DNA of 64,000 nt from Deinococcales bacterium. Its GTDB lineage: Bacteria > Deinococcota > Deinococci > Deinococcales > JAAFIG01. The DNA is taken from NCBI GenBank assembly GCA_013298595.1, contig JAAFIG010000017.1, positions 19,802-83,801 on the forward strand. The letters run 5' to 3'. The notes under the pieces were generated by a model. The model searched no databases and was not told the DNA's origin. It worked only from the letters and a program-made list of their open reading frames with translations. Positions 36,779 to 46,323 of the stretch are shown here, piece after piece (the stretch's first letter is position 1; the number at the start of each line of letters is the position of its first letter). The position numbers were made by a program, and so were the translations under genes.

Positions 36779-37964
36779 ATTTCGGTATCATTCGCCAAGC
36801 CCAAAATACTAAGATCAGCAAAACCCCACTTTGTAGCCAGTAAAGTGCTCTTGGGCTAACAAATTCTTGTAATGCACCCATAGCAGCATAAATAGTTAAT
36901 GAAAGCAAACTCGAGACAACACCAACAATACTTTCGACCCGACCTTGAAACTCGAGATTGGTGCGTTCTTGGCTGGTGGTGCGGTACAAAATATTGCCTC
37001 GGATAAAAAAACCACCTAGTGCATATAAAACCAGCGCCACCCAAATGTTACTCGAGAAACTAAATGCCATTAAACTGATGGCGAGTAGCAACGGGCTGAG
37101 CATCATTAAACGAGCGCGACCATATTGCTGCAAGGCTTTTGCCATTAAAAAACCTGCACCAACCGCACCAACTGCCCAAGCGGCATCGATTAAACCCAGT
37201 GCGTCTGCCTCGAGATTAAGGACGTTTTTAACAAATGGTACCAGCAAAACATTCACAGTTTGAATGGTGCTAAAGAGCATTAAGCCACCAAAGTATGGAA
37301 ACCAAAGTTGTGGGTTAGAACGCAGGTAGTGCCAACCTGCTTGTAAATCCTCGAGATAGGTCGTGGCTGGTTTTTCGCTTTGGGGTTTGACTTTGACTTT
37401 CATCAGTAAGGTTAGTACACCCGAAATTAAATAAGTCACGGTATTGAGTAACATCACTATCACAGGTGAAGCCGCACTGATAATAAAACCACTGGCACTG
37501 GCTCCAATAATCATGCCGAGTTGAACGGTGGTCATACTGATGGTGTTTGCCTCGAGCAATTCTTCTTTCGGCACAACTTCGCGCACCAACGCACCTCGAG
37601 TTGCCCAGTACAAAGAATCGGCAAGAGCAACGATAAAAGTCATGGCGTATAAATGCCACGCAGCAGGCGTACCAAACCAGTAAACCAAAGGCACAATCAG
37701 CATGCCAATAGCTCGGAAGAAATCGAGAAAAGCCGCTAAACTGCGGCGCTCGAGACGATCCACAAAGACACCAAGTAACGGAGCTATCAGTAAGCCCGGA
37801 ATGGTTTGGGCGATCAGCACCAGCGCCGCAGCGTAGCCTTTGCCGCTGAGTTCGGTGGCAAGCCAACTGGTGGCAATAAATTGCATCCCATTACCTATAG
37901 CGCTAATTCCCCAGCCACTGACCAGTAATCGGTAATTGAGATTTTGAAGCAAGGCAAAATTCAT
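36759..37964 (-). CDS. MFS transporter (MFS_3/enterobactin-exporter-like)
   Basis: 401-aa twelve-helix transporter. The N-terminus ALLQNLNYRLLVSGWGISAI and the loop GVFVDRLERRS are typical of the MFS_3 subgroup that includes EntS-like and macrolide-type exporters. The start at 37964 is supported by TACACT 6 nt upstream on the minus strand. It is divergent from an ArsR-type regulator gene, which suggests an inducible efflux pump. Substrate unknown. Confidence 0.83.
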   Translation of the reverse strand: MNFALLQNLNYRLLVSGWGISAIGNGMQFIATSWLATELSGKGYAAALVLIAQTIPGLLIAPLLGVFVDRLERRSLAAFLDFFRAIGMLIVPLVYWFGTPAAWHLYAMTFIVALADSLYWATRGALVREVVPKEELLEANTISMTTVQLGMIIGASASGFIISAASPVIVMLLNTVTYLISGVLTLLMKVKVKPQSEKPATTYLEDLQAGWHYLRSNPQLWFPYFGGLMLFSTIQTVNVLLVPFVKNVLNLEADALGLIDAAWAVGAVGAGFLMAKALQQYGRARLMMLSPLLLAISLMAFSFSSNIWVALVLYALGGFFIRGNILYRTTSQERTNLEFQGRVESIVGVVSSLLSLTIYAAMGALQEFVSPRALYWLQSGVLLILVFWAWRMIPKFKTANA

Positions 37965-37970
37965 GGCTCG

Positions 37971-37976
37971 AGTGTA
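37971..37976 (-). promoter_or_regulatory. TACACT -10 element of the MFS gene
   Basis: TACACT on the minus strand, 6 nt before the ATG at 37964. It falls within the 58-bp gap to the divergent regulator gene. Confidence 0.5.
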
Positions 37977-38022
37977 TGCTGCTGACTTGACCAATCAAAT
38001 GAATTCAAGAATCATTGAATCT

Positions 38023-39021
38023 ATGCCAATTGTTTATCATTTTAGCGAAACCGATTTGGGTAAAATTCGCTTTGCATTCAGCCCAATCTGGGAGTGTGTC
38101 TCGAGTTTACGGGTTTTACGTGACCCCGCGATGGGTGCAATGCATTTACCTTGGATTAAAGAAGCTCGAGCCAATACCAAGCACCTTGATCTCGAGTTGC
38201 TTTTCACCTTGGTACGTGATCCTAAAGATGCTGGTAATTACATCCCAGATTTTCTCACACCACCACCCAGCACACCGTTTCCTGATTTCAAAAGCGAACT
38301 TACGATGGTGCGTAATACGCCGAGTGATATTGTACAGCACGACCTAGCTGTTAATTATCATGACTTGCAAACCTTACCTAAAAATGTGCAGTTATTTGTG
38401 CAACAACCACAGGTTGCCCTCGAGCAATTAACCGATTTACTCGAGCAATACTGGGAAAGCTGCTTAGCCATGCACTGGGAACGTCTCCGATTGTTACTCG
38501 AAGCTGATGTGATGTTACGCGCTCGGCAACTAGCTCTTGGTGGCAGCAGTGAGCTTTTTAATAACCTCTACTCGACCTTAACTTTTCGTAAACACAAACA
38601 AGAATATCTGCTCGAGCAAGAAAAACATTTTACGCAACACAGGTACTTAAATGGTCGGGGATTTGTGCTGGTACCCAGTGCTTTTCTTGGAGCAAAAATC
38701 ATGAGTATGCACGACATACCGTGGCAACCAACCATGATCTACCCTGCTCGAGGAAATGCAAATTTGTGGAACGCCAGCACCGAGCCAAGTCATGCACTCG
38801 AAGCGCTTTTAGGTGATGGTTGTGCTCGGGTACTCGAGGCATTGCATGTGCCTACTGGTACAATCGAACTGGCTAAACGCTTAGCAGTTGCTCCAGGCAA
38901 TGTCTCGCATCATCTTAAACGCTTAACTCGAGCTGGGCTGGTCGAATCGCATCGTCAAGGCAGAATTGTGTATTATCGGCATTCAAACCGAGCAGAACGT
39001 ATGCTGGCACTCTACGAATAA
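38023..39021 (+). CDS. ArsR-family transcriptional regulator (DUF5937-like N-terminus)
   Basis: 332-aa regulator. The C-terminal 75 residues are a winged helix of the ArsR type (TIELAKRLAVAPGNVSHHLK as the recognition part, then GRIVYYRH wing). The N-terminal 240 residues, beginning MPIVYHFSETDLGKIRFA, match the ligand-sensing region often joined to this HTH. The start at 38023 is chosen from that family N-terminus; in-frame ATGs lie further upstream. Divergence from the MFS gene suggests it represses that exporter until a ligand binds. Confidence 0.77.
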   Translation: MPIVYHFSETDLGKIRFAFSPIWECVSSLRVLRDPAMGAMHLPWIKEARANTKHLDLELLFTLVRDPKDAGNYIPDFLTPPPSTPFPDFKSELTMVRNTPSDIVQHDLAVNYHDLQTLPKNVQLFVQQPQVALEQLTDLLEQYWESCLAMHWERLRLLLEADVMLRARQLALGGSSELFNNLYSTLTFRKHKQEYLLEQEKHFTQHRYLNGRGFVLVPSAFLGAKIMSMHDIPWQPTMIYPARGNANLWNASTEPSHALEALLGDGCARVLEALHVPTGTIELAKRLAVAPGNVSHHLKRLTRAGLVESHRQGRIVYYRHSNRAERMLALYE

Positions 39022-39037
39022 TTTTAGGAGAACAATC

Positions 39038-39409
39038 ATGGCGCATCCTTACCATCATGCAGTCTCGAGCAGCAAAAAACACGGTGGCATCCCCGAGGAT
39101 TACCAAAAAATTCATGATTGGTTTGACCAAACCAAAGCCCACCTTGCTGATGTGCGTCACCGTGCCATCTTGCACTCGAGTTTTGGGATTTTTATTTGCG
39201 AACAAGTTTTTGGTACCACCCTGACCAACAGCGATGGTAAAATTATTCCAACTCGAGTCATTGCCGAGCAACACGTCAAAGAAGACATGGGTGGCAGTAT
39301 TCCAACCATTCAAGATTGGCTTGGTGAATTACCGCTGCGCCCTTGGATGGCAAATGGTGCGCGGGGTCTACGAGCATCACTCGAGAAAGAAGAAAACCAT
39401 GAATCCTGA
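39038..39409 (+). CDS. DUF6915-like protein
   Basis: 123-aa protein beginning MAHPYHHAVSSSKKHGGIPE, with His-rich segments HRAILHSSFG and GEQHVKED-like VIAEQHVKED and a tail QDWLGELPLRPWM. This looks like the small DUF6915 family of unknown function (recognised from memory, not searched). AGGAG lies 7 nt before the ATG at 39038. The stop overlaps the next gene by 11 nt. Confidence 0.65.
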   Translation: MAHPYHHAVSSSKKHGGIPEDYQKIHDWFDQTKAHLADVRHRAILHSSFGIFICEQVFGTTLTNSDGKIIPTRVIAEQHVKEDMGGSIPTIQDWLGELPLRPWMANGARGLRASLEKEENHES

Positions 39410-40175
39410 ACAAGACGAAATACAAGCAGAAACCGAAGCACTCGATCAAAAACACGCCGCAGTGTTAAAAGAAACCGCGCAGAAACTATTGGCTCGAGAG
39501 ATTCTTAAAGTGCATTTTGGTATAGATTTTGTTAACGACGATGGCGATCTTGCCGACTATGCAGTGCTCGAGTACAGTGATGGTCGAGTAGAAGAACTTG
39601 ACCATTGGCTCGAGGATTTACCATACGAAACTTTTCTTTGGCATACACGTGAATGCCAACCTTATACTTTCGATACCAAGAGTGCCACAATTGATGTAGA
39701 TAAAGATGGTGGCATGATTGACGGTGCAGAAGAAATGGTGATCCGGGCTTATCACACCCAAGCCAGACGCGAAATGCTCGAGCAAGAAAGTGTCCAAGAA
39801 CCTTGGGAACTCGATGCTTTTTCTGGCTCGAATACAGATGAGTTACAAGACCTCGCGTCGGCGTTACTTATGGCTAATATAAACAAGGTTTTCTTCGGCG
39901 TGGATTACATTGAAGATTACCAGTTATCCGATTGGGTAATTGCTGAATTAACCGATCAAACCGAAGTTCCACTCGAGCAATTTGCCGAACTTGAAACACA
40001 ATTTCGTACAACGCTAGAAGGCTTTATCACTGATTATTCACAACTTGGTGCATTTTATTTTGATTGCGAAACTGCTTGGTTGTTTCCAGACCCACAAGGC
40101 GGCATAATTGACATGGGCAACGAAGTTGAACAGTCTTACCACACGGAAGAACAACGGGCTGCACTCGAGGATTAA
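39399..40175 (+). CDS. hypothetical protein with an internal duplication (258 aa)
   Basis: Acidic protein built of two related halves. Half one has KVHFGIDFVNDDGDLADYAV and DGGMIDGAEEMVIRAYHTQA; half two has KVFFGVDYIEDYQLSDWVI and QGGIIDMGNEVEQSYHTEEQ. The repeat unit is about 115 residues. The start ATG at 39399 lies within the 3' end of the DUF6915-like gene, so the genes are coupled. The frame is open upstream but only through that gene. No known family is recognised. Confidence 0.65.
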   Translation: MNPEQDEIQAETEALDQKHAAVLKETAQKLLAREILKVHFGIDFVNDDGDLADYAVLEYSDGRVEELDHWLEDLPYETFLWHTRECQPYTFDTKSATIDVDKDGGMIDGAEEMVIRAYHTQARREMLEQESVQEPWELDAFSGSNTDELQDLASALLMANINKVFFGVDYIEDYQLSDWVIAELTDQTEVPLEQFAELETQFRTTLEGFITDYSQLGAFYFDCETAWLFPDPQGGIIDMGNEVEQSYHTEEQRAALED

Positions 40176-40181
40176 AATTAC

Positions 40182-40883
40182 ATGGATACTCTGATCACAA
40201 CAATGGCTGCTGCCCTAGCTTTTGCACAAAAACACGACCCCAATCGTCTTGTGTCACTTAGTCAAGAATTAGAAAAAATAAACAAAGCCTTAATTCAGTA
40301 TAAATTACCGCCGCTATCAGAAATTGGTATTGACGTACCAAAACTCAAAGGGCGTAGCAATTTCCCGACTGGTTATGTTCTATTGCTAAAACGAATTTAT
40401 GCACTGCAATCACTCGATCTCGAGATCACACCAGCCCATCAATACAGTCTTAAAGAACGACAAGAATTGTACAACAAAGGCAAATTTCGAGTGGCATTTA
40501 ATGAGATCACACCACAAGATCAGCAATTGCTTGCAGAAGTTGGAAAAACACATCATTCGCATTTGATAATGAGTTTATTAAATAGCGCGTATTACTTACC
40601 GCTCGAGTTTACAGAAATTATTCCAGCACCAAGCTGTGAAAGTAAAGTGCTCGGTTCAAGTCACAAATTACAACAAGAATTACTGCAAATTGCTGATGCC
40701 ATTGGTATTTTCATTACAGATGGAACATTGCTCGAGTCTGAACAAGAACGCTTAGCAACAATCACTCGAGATACTACTGATTTCGGGCGCGAAAGTATTG
40801 CTTGGTTTGCTTTATTTCAAGCGACTCGAGTAAGTTTAGCTTTTCAAACTGTACTTATTGTAAAACCAGCTTTTAGTGTATAA
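40182..40883 (+). CDS. hypothetical protein (233 aa)
   Basis: Soluble, mostly helical protein that I do not recognise. It starts 6 nt after the preceding stop, which places it in the same transcription unit. There is no signal peptide or membrane segment. Segments KGRSNFPTGYVLLLKRIYAL and GKTHHSHLIMSLLNSAYYLP are the most distinctive. The run of coupled unknown genes from 39038 to 41414 may act together. Confidence 0.6.
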   Translation: MDTLITTMAAALAFAQKHDPNRLVSLSQELEKINKALIQYKLPPLSEIGIDVPKLKGRSNFPTGYVLLLKRIYALQSLDLEITPAHQYSLKERQELYNKGKFRVAFNEITPQDQQLLAEVGKTHHSHLIMSLLNSAYYLPLEFTEIIPAPSCESKVLGSSHKLQQELLQIADAIGIFITDGTLLESEQERLATITRDTTDFGRESIAWFALFQATRVSLAFQTVLIVKPAFSV

Positions 40884-40892
40884 ATTCTTCTC

Positions 40893-41414
40893 ATGAGCAA
40901 AAAAATACCTTACCCATTTATTGCCAAATCCACAGCCTATCTCGAGGCAGGTCAGTTCTGGGCAATTGCTTTACATGAACCAGGCTATTACGGTTGTGGA
41001 CGTGTTTTACAAACCTACCCAAGCACTGCTTCAAATGCAAAACGCTGGTTTATTGCTGGACTCATGGCATGGGTGGATACAAAACCACCAACCACTGAGA
41101 GCATTGCTAATTGCGAAATCATTCAACAAATGGATTCGCATTGCAAAGAAATCGATAGCCCCATTGTGGGTTGTCGTTCGCTCGAGCTGGATAATCTCGA
41201 GCCTTTGCTGTGGCTGAATGCCTCAGGCAGTGATGGTAGCAATCCGCATGGTCGCCCAAGTTTGATGCGAGGTGTGGACAAACTAGGCGAAGCCACCGTT
41301 GCAGAGCACAAAGAATTGGTACGTTTAGGTCGGACGTGGGCGTTGGGTAATCTCAACGTGAATCATCCTTTACTCGAGCGATTGATAATGCAACACCAAA
41401 CTCGAGTACGCTAA
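40893..41414 (+). CDS. hypothetical protein (173 aa)
   Basis: Unrecognised protein. The N-terminal part (GQFWAIALHEPGYYGCGRVL) vaguely resembles Imm26-type immunity proteins, which have a beta-barrel starting with a similar pattern; this is weak. It is predicted leaderless: TAAATT (40881-40886), 6 nt, ATG. Last of four small unknown genes in a row. Confidence 0.55.
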   Translation: MSKKIPYPFIAKSTAYLEAGQFWAIALHEPGYYGCGRVLQTYPSTASNAKRWFIAGLMAWVDTKPPTTESIANCEIIQQMDSHCKEIDSPIVGCRSLELDNLEPLLWLNASGSDGSNPHGRPSLMRGVDKLGEATVAEHKELVRLGRTWALGNLNVNHPLLERLIMQHQTRVR

Positions 41415-41511
41415 CTACTTTGGCAAAAATCTAAGTACAGTCAAGTAAACTTCTGTCTATGAAATCTTTTCTCGAGCCGCAAAAATATAAAACAATAACA
41501 AGGATTTTTTC

Positions 41512-42504
41512 ATGAAACCGATTATGGTAATTGCTGCTGCTAACGGATATATGGGACAAGTTTTGATGCAGTATTTCCGTAAGGATTACAAAATTTTTGC
41601 CCTTGTTCGTAGTCAACCAAGCCAACAAGTCTTACAAAAATTTATCAACATGCCAGTCATGGATTGGTTTGTTTGGAACGAAACAGCACAAAATCACTTT
41701 GATAGTCTGCAAGATATTTTCTTTGTGCGTTGGGATGGTAAAACCCTTGGCGATTGGGCAAAGGTATTAGATGGCGCGGATGTGCTGATTAACTTAGCTG
41801 GGCGTAGTGTCAATTGTCGGTACAACCAAACCAATAAACGCGAAATTCTCGAGTCTAGGATTGAAAGCACTGGCATTCTTGGGGAAGCAGTAGCTCGAGC
41901 CAAAAAACCACCTGCTGTTTGGTTAAATTCTTCAACAGCCACGATTTATCGTCATGCCGAAGATCGAGAAATGGATGAAATAACAGGTGAAATTGGCAAA
42001 GGCTTCTCGGTTGAAATTGCCAAAGCTTGGGAAACCACTTTTGCGGCTGCAAAAACACCTCAGACTCGTAAAGTGGATTTGCGTACTGCAATGGTGCTTG
42101 GTTTAGATGGTGGTGTTTTGCCTGTATTAGCCAAACTTGTGCGTTTTGGCGTAGGCGGTACGATGGGCAATGGAGGACAATATGTGAGTTGGGTTCATGA
42201 ACACGATGTCTGCCGAGCCATTGAATTTTTAATAGCTCAGCCGCTCGAGGGTGCAGTCAATATCGCAGCTCAACCACGCCAAAACAAGGAATTTATGGCA
42301 TTGCTTCGCAAAGCACTGCGCCAACCCATCGGAATTCCCAGCACCGATTGGATGCTCGAGATTGGTGCTTTGGTATTGCAAACCGAAACCGAGTTAATTT
42401 TAAAAAGCCGCCGTGTGGTTTCTACACGACTCGAGCAGGCAGGTTTTCGATTTTCGTATCCGACATTCGAGACTGCCTTGAAAGATTTTTTTCAAGGTTC
42501 GTGA
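41512..42504 (+). CDS. TIGR01777-family epimerase (SDR39U1-like, DUF1731 C-terminus)
   Basis: 330-aa extended short-chain dehydrogenase-like protein. The Rossmann N-terminus is degenerate (VIAAANGYMGQVL), but WDGKTLGDWAKVLDGADVLINLAGRS and NSSTATIYRHAEDREMDE are typical of TIGR01777 proteins. The C-terminal DUF1731-like part has GIPSTDWMLEIGAL and LEQAGFRFSYPTFETAL. Substrate unknown. AAGGA precedes the start. It overlaps the SRPBCC gene by 1 nt; in several bacteria the two domains are fused in one protein. Confidence 0.83.
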   Translation: MKPIMVIAAANGYMGQVLMQYFRKDYKIFALVRSQPSQQVLQKFINMPVMDWFVWNETAQNHFDSLQDIFFVRWDGKTLGDWAKVLDGADVLINLAGRSVNCRYNQTNKREILESRIESTGILGEAVARAKKPPAVWLNSSTATIYRHAEDREMDEITGEIGKGFSVEIAKAWETTFAAAKTPQTRKVDLRTAMVLGLDGGVLPVLAKLVRFGVGGTMGNGGQYVSWVHEHDVCRAIEFLIAQPLEGAVNIAAQPRQNKEFMALLRKALRQPIGIPSTDWMLEIGALVLQTETELILKSRRVVSTRLEQAGFRFSYPTFETALKDFFQGS

Positions 42505-42956
42505 TGAAAATACAGAGTACTCGACTGATTAAAGCTTCTGCTCAACAGTGCTTTGATTTACTCCGCGATATAGATGTTCATACGTACACCTCGAGAATTA
42601 TTAGCGGTAAAGCGATTGCAGGTAAAACCAGTGGCAAAAGCGAATTACACGACAGCACCACTTGGTCAGCAAAATTCTTTGGTTTACGCTTTACTTTAGC
42701 TGTCAAAATCACAGAGTACATTGCACCAACTCGTTTGGTCGAGAGCCTTGAGCAAGGATTATTCCTCGAGTTTGGGCATGTTTATACGTGCCAAGCTTTA
42801 GATGATTCCACAACCAAAGTCACAGATGCTTTTACCTTTACCAGCCCATTTGGTTTACTTGGCAGGATTTTTGATGCGCTGATTCTCGAGCCAATCATGA
42901 AACGCAACTTAGAGGCTCGTTTAGCCGATATTCAGCAGCTTGCCGAAAAAGGCTAA
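42504..42956 (+). CDS. SRPBCC-family (START-like) protein
   Basis: 150-aa helix-grip protein for binding a hydrophobic ligand. The N-terminus STRLIKASAQQCFDLLRDID and the C-terminal helix GLLGRIFDALILEPIMKRNL match polyketide-cyclase/CoxG-like SRPBCC members. The ATG shares its first base with the stop of the TIGR01777 epimerase gene, so the two are coupled and probably act on the same ligand. It is convergent with the dehydrogenase gene, overlapping by 4 nt. Confidence 0.78.
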   Translation: MKIQSTRLIKASAQQCFDLLRDIDVHTYTSRIISGKAIAGKTSGKSELHDSTTWSAKFFGLRFTLAVKITEYIAPTRLVESLEQGLFLEFGHVYTCQALDDSTTKVTDAFTFTSPFGLLGRIFDALILEPIMKRNLEARLADIQQLAEKG

Positions 42957-44017
42957 GCGCTAACAGCTTGTATCAGAGCTTGAGTCATCTCGAGGGTACT
43001 GGCTGTACCCCCTAAATCCTTGGTGCGAATACCATTTTGTAACACCGTACCAATGGCATACTCGAGTTTTTTAGCTGCTTGGAGTTCACCAAGATGCTCG
43101 AGCATCATAGCCGCACTCCAGACTTGTCCAATTGGATTGGCAATACCTTGTCCAACAATATCTGGGGCACTACCATGCACAGGTTCAAAACAGGAAGGAT
43201 ATGTTCGTTCTGGATTGATGTTAGCACTCGCTCCAATGCCAATACTGCCGACAGTTGCAGCTCCTAAATCGGTTAGGATATCGCCAAATAAGTTGCTACC
43301 AACAACAACACCAAATTTTTCTGGAGTAAGAATAAATTTTGCTGCCAAAGCATCTACGTGCATTTTTTCCGAAGCGATATCAGGGTACTGCAACGCGATT
43401 TCAGCAAAAATTTCATCCCAAAAAGGCATACTATGGATAATGCCATTGGATTTTGTGGCACTGGTAACAAGTTTTTTATTTTTTGCTCGAGCCAATTCAA
43501 AGGCATAACGAATAATTCGCTCGCAACCACGCCGCGTAAAAACACTGATTTGATTGACCACTTCAAAAGGTGTGCCTTGATAAATACGTCCACCCATCGT
43601 GCTGTACTCACCTTCAGTATTTTCGCGTACCACCAAATAATCAATCTCGGTATTGGGTTTTAAAGCAAGTGGGCTAGGCACACCTGCTAATAATTTGACG
43701 GGTCGCAAGCAAACATATTGTTCAAAACCACGGCGAATTGGAATCAGTAAACCCCATAAGGAAACATGGTCAGGCACAGTGGGGAAACCAACAGCTCCAA
43801 GCAAAATCGCATCAAAAGGGCGCAGCAACTCGAGTCCGTTAGCGGGCATCATGCTGCCTTGCTCGAGGTACCGCTGGCAACTCCAATCAAAAGTGGTAAA
43901 TTCAAGTTTGAAGCGACCATCTACGGCGGTTAGTGCATTTAGCACAGCACAAGCACTTTCGGTCACTTCTGTGCCAATACCATCACCTGGTATCGAAGCG
44001 ATTTGATAGGTTTTCAT
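42953..44017 (-). CDS. tartrate/D-malate dehydrogenase (isopropylmalate dehydrogenase family)
   Basis: 354-aa NAD-dependent beta-decarboxylating dehydrogenase. GDGIGTEV, the YLEQGSMMP loop, LRPFDAILLGAVGFP followed by SLWGLLIPIRRGFEQYV, and FGDILTDLGAATVG mark the TtuC/DmlA subgroup rather than LeuB, whose loop differs. It probably oxidises D-malate or tartrate to pyruvate or oxaloglycolate-type products. AGGAG lies 6 nt before the start. It sits 9 nt after the hydrolase gene, at the end of the Liv transporter run. Confidence 0.82.
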   Translation of the reverse strand: MKTYQIASIPGDGIGTEVTESACAVLNALTAVDGRFKLEFTTFDWSCQRYLEQGSMMPANGLELLRPFDAILLGAVGFPTVPDHVSLWGLLIPIRRGFEQYVCLRPVKLLAGVPSPLALKPNTEIDYLVVRENTEGEYSTMGGRIYQGTPFEVVNQISVFTRRGCERIIRYAFELARAKNKKLVTSATKSNGIIHSMPFWDEIFAEIALQYPDIASEKMHVDALAAKFILTPEKFGVVVGSNLFGDILTDLGAATVGSIGIGASANINPERTYPSCFEPVHGSAPDIVGQGIANPIGQVWSAAMMLEHLGELQAAKKLEYAIGTVLQNGIRTKDLGGTASTLEMTQALIQAVSA

Positions 44018-44026
44018 TGGTTCTCC

Positions 44027-44893
44027 TTATAGAAACTCGAGCAAGTTTTGGAGTAGCGCTTCAGGCGCTTCTTCTGGCAAGTAATGCCCACATAAAAGGG
44101 CTTGACCTTGGACATGATTGGCAACTTCACGCCAAGTCTCGAGTGGTGTAAAACATTTTTCGATGGTGCCGTATTTTCCCCATAATGCCAATACTGGCAT
44201 CTCAAGTTTATGGTTTGCCTGACGGTCTGCGCGGTCATGCTCGAGATCTATGCTGGCAGCCGCCCGATAATCTTGGCAACTGGCATGAATGGTGTTGGTG
44301 TCAAAACAACGCACATATTCCGCCCAAGCAGTTGTTGTAAATGGAGTCAGACCAGTTTCGCCTCGAGACATTCGAGCACGCAAATACCCTTCTGGGTCGG
44401 CAGCAATCATGGTTTCTGGCATTGGTGCAGGTTGAATCAAAAAAAACCAATGCCAGTACGCTTTGGCAAAAGCTTCGGTGGTGCGTTCGTACATGATTAA
44501 AGTTGGCGCAATATCGAGCACCACAAGTTTTTGCACAATTTGTGGATAATCAGCCGCTAAACGATGCGCCACTCGAGCGCCACGATCATGCCCTACAACA
44601 AAAAACTTTCCAAATCCAAGAGCATTCATTAAACGCACTTGATCCAGTGCCATGAGGCGTTTGCTATACAAAGCAATATCACCAACAGGTTTACTCGAGT
44701 CGCCATAGCCACGTAAATCACTAACAACAACTGTAAAGTGCTTAGCTAATTGTGGTGCAATTTTATGCCAAATGGCATGGGTTTGCGGATAACCATGCAG
44801 CAACAAAAGTGGCGTACCTTGCCCACCTTGCAAAGCATGAATATACATGCCCTCACCAACATCAATCCGTTTTTGCAAAAAACCTTCAAACAT
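44027..44893 (-). CDS. alpha/beta hydrolase, haloacetate-dehalogenase-like
   Basis: 288-aa alpha/beta-fold hydrolase close to fluoroacetate dehalogenases in pattern: LLLHGYPQTHAIWHKIAPQL, DLRGYGDSSKP, nucleophile Asp in VGHDRGARVAHR, VLDIAPTLIMYE, AYWHWFFLIQPAPMPE, the QDYRAAASIDLEHD segment, a second Asp/Gly region ALWGKYG, and a catalytic His in GHYLPEE. The real substrate may be an ester or epoxide. The ATG at 44893 is one base after the livF stop, so it is part of that operon. Confidence 0.8.
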   Translation of the reverse strand: MFEGFLQKRIDVGEGMYIHALQGGQGTPLLLLHGYPQTHAIWHKIAPQLAKHFTVVVSDLRGYGDSSKPVGDIALYSKRLMALDQVRLMNALGFGKFFVVGHDRGARVAHRLAADYPQIVQKLVVLDIAPTLIMYERTTEAFAKAYWHWFFLIQPAPMPETMIAADPEGYLRARMSRGETGLTPFTTTAWAEYVRCFDTNTIHASCQDYRAAASIDLEHDRADRQANHKLEMPVLALWGKYGTIEKCFTPLETWREVANHVQGQALLCGHYLPEEAPEALLQNLLEFL

Positions 44894-44894
44894 T

Positions 44895-45620
44895 TTACAA
44901 TCCCAAATACGCCCGTTTGACAGCGTCGTTCTCGAGCAAGCCCTGACTTTGCCCTTCAATCACAAGTTTGCCATGCTCGAGCACATAGGCTCGATCAGTG
45001 ATTTTTAATACCTGACGTACATTTTGTTCAACCAGCAAAACAGTCAGATGCAAAGTCCGTAAGCTATGAATCACTTGCATCACTTCTTGTACCACTTTTG
45101 GCGCTAAACCAAGACTGGGTTCATCCATCAAAAGGATGGTAGGTTCACTCATCAATGCCCGACCAATCGCAATCATTTGTTGTTCACCACCCGATAAAGA
45201 CCCAGCAAAGAGTTTACGTTTCTCGAGTAACCGAGGAAAAAAAGCGTAGACTTTCTCGAGGTTTTGTTTTTTGTTGGCTTTGCTGCGTTTTAGGTACGCA
45301 CCCATTTCAAGGTTCTCTTCGACACTCATCGCAGGGAATAATTGTCTACCCATTGGTACGTGTGCCACGCCTAAATCGGTGAGCTGATGCGGACTGATGC
45401 CCGAGATCTCCTGACCTTGTAATAAAATACTGCCACGTTTTGGTTTAAGCATACCGCTGACAGCTCGTAAAATCGTGCTTTTACCGCTGCCATTACCACC
45501 CACTAAACCCACCAATTCTTGTTGTCCAACAACCATATTCATGGCAAAAACCACTTGCACATCGCCGTAAGCAATATCTAAATCACGTACCTCAAGCAAA
45601 GGAAGTTGATTAGTCATCAA
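44895..45620 (-). CDS. livF: branched-chain amino acid-type ABC transporter ATPase LivF
   Basis: 241-aa cytoplasmic ATPase. Walker A GGNGSGKSTI, signature LSGGEQQMIAIGRAL, Walker B ILLMDEPSLGL, and the LivF-type segment GVAHVPMGRQLFPAMSVEENL are all present. Overlaps the livG end by 11 nt. Pairs with LivG to drive uptake. Confidence 0.9.
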   Translation of the reverse strand: MMTNQLPLLEVRDLDIAYGDVQVVFAMNMVVGQQELVGLVGGNGSGKSTILRAVSGMLKPKRGSILLQGQEISGISPHQLTDLGVAHVPMGRQLFPAMSVEENLEMGAYLKRSKANKKQNLEKVYAFFPRLLEKRKLFAGSLSGGEQQMIAIGRALMSEPTILLMDEPSLGLAPKVVQEVMQVIHSLRTLHLTVLLVEQNVRQVLKITDRAYVLEHGKLVIEGQSQGLLENDAVKRAYLGL

Positions 45621-46323
45621 TCCCTCCTAAGTACGCGTCCAAAACGGCTGGGTCTTGGGCAATTTGCTGTGGTGTGCCTTCAGCAATTTTTTCACCAAAT
45701 GCCATACAAATCACCCGATCCGACAACGACATAATCACTTTCATGATGTGTTCAACCATCACAATACCAATACCAGATTTTGCTAAACCACGAATAAACT
45801 CAATCATTTCGGCTTGAGCAGGTGGGTTTAAACCAGCAATCACTTCATCTAAAAATAAGACTCGAGGCTCGAGTGCTAAGGCTTTAGCAATTTCTAAACG
45901 CCTGCGTCTGGCAAGATTTAATTCCGAGCACTTCTGATTAGCGCGATCAAGTAAACCGACTCGCTCGAGGGTCGTGAGAGCAGCATTTCTAGCTGCTTTG
46001 GCATTGGTTTGCCGCAAAAAACTCGAGATCGTCACGTTTTCTAAAACAGTTAAATCCTCAAAGGGTCGTTCGACCTGAAAAGTACGTGCCACACCAAGTC
46101 GTGGCAATTCAAAAGGTGGTAGATTTGTGATGTCTCTTCCCTCCAGTTGCACTTGACCTGTTTTAGCAACAAAGCCCGTTAAAGCATTAAATAACGTAGT
46201 TTTACCCGCGCCATTTGGTCCAATTAAACCAAGAATTTCGCCTCGTTGCAAAGTTAAAGATACATTATGCACCGCTTTAACCCCACCAAATTGCACATTG
46301 ATTTGATTCGCCTCGAAAAGCAT
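45610..46323 (-). CDS. livG: branched-chain amino acid-type ABC transporter ATPase LivG
   Basis: 237-aa ATPase with [12 protein letters not shown], the LivG insert [20 protein letters not shown], and [13 protein letters not shown]. The signature motif is degenerate: [15 protein letters not shown] in place of LSyGqqR. The ATG at 46323 shares its first base with the livM stop; the frame open upstream lies inside livM. Confidence 0.88.
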   Translation of the reverse strand: MLFEANQINVQFGGVKAVHNVSLTLQRGEILGLIGPNGAGKTTLFNALTGFVAKTGQVQLEGRDITNLPPFELPRLGVARTFQVERPFEDLTVLENVTISSFLRQTNAKAARNAALTTLERVGLLDRANQKCSELNLARRRRLEIAKALALEPRVLFLDEVIAGLNPPAQAEMIEFIRGLAKSGIGIVMVEHIMKVIMSLSDRVICMAFGEKIAEGTPQQIAQDPAVLDAYLGGIDD

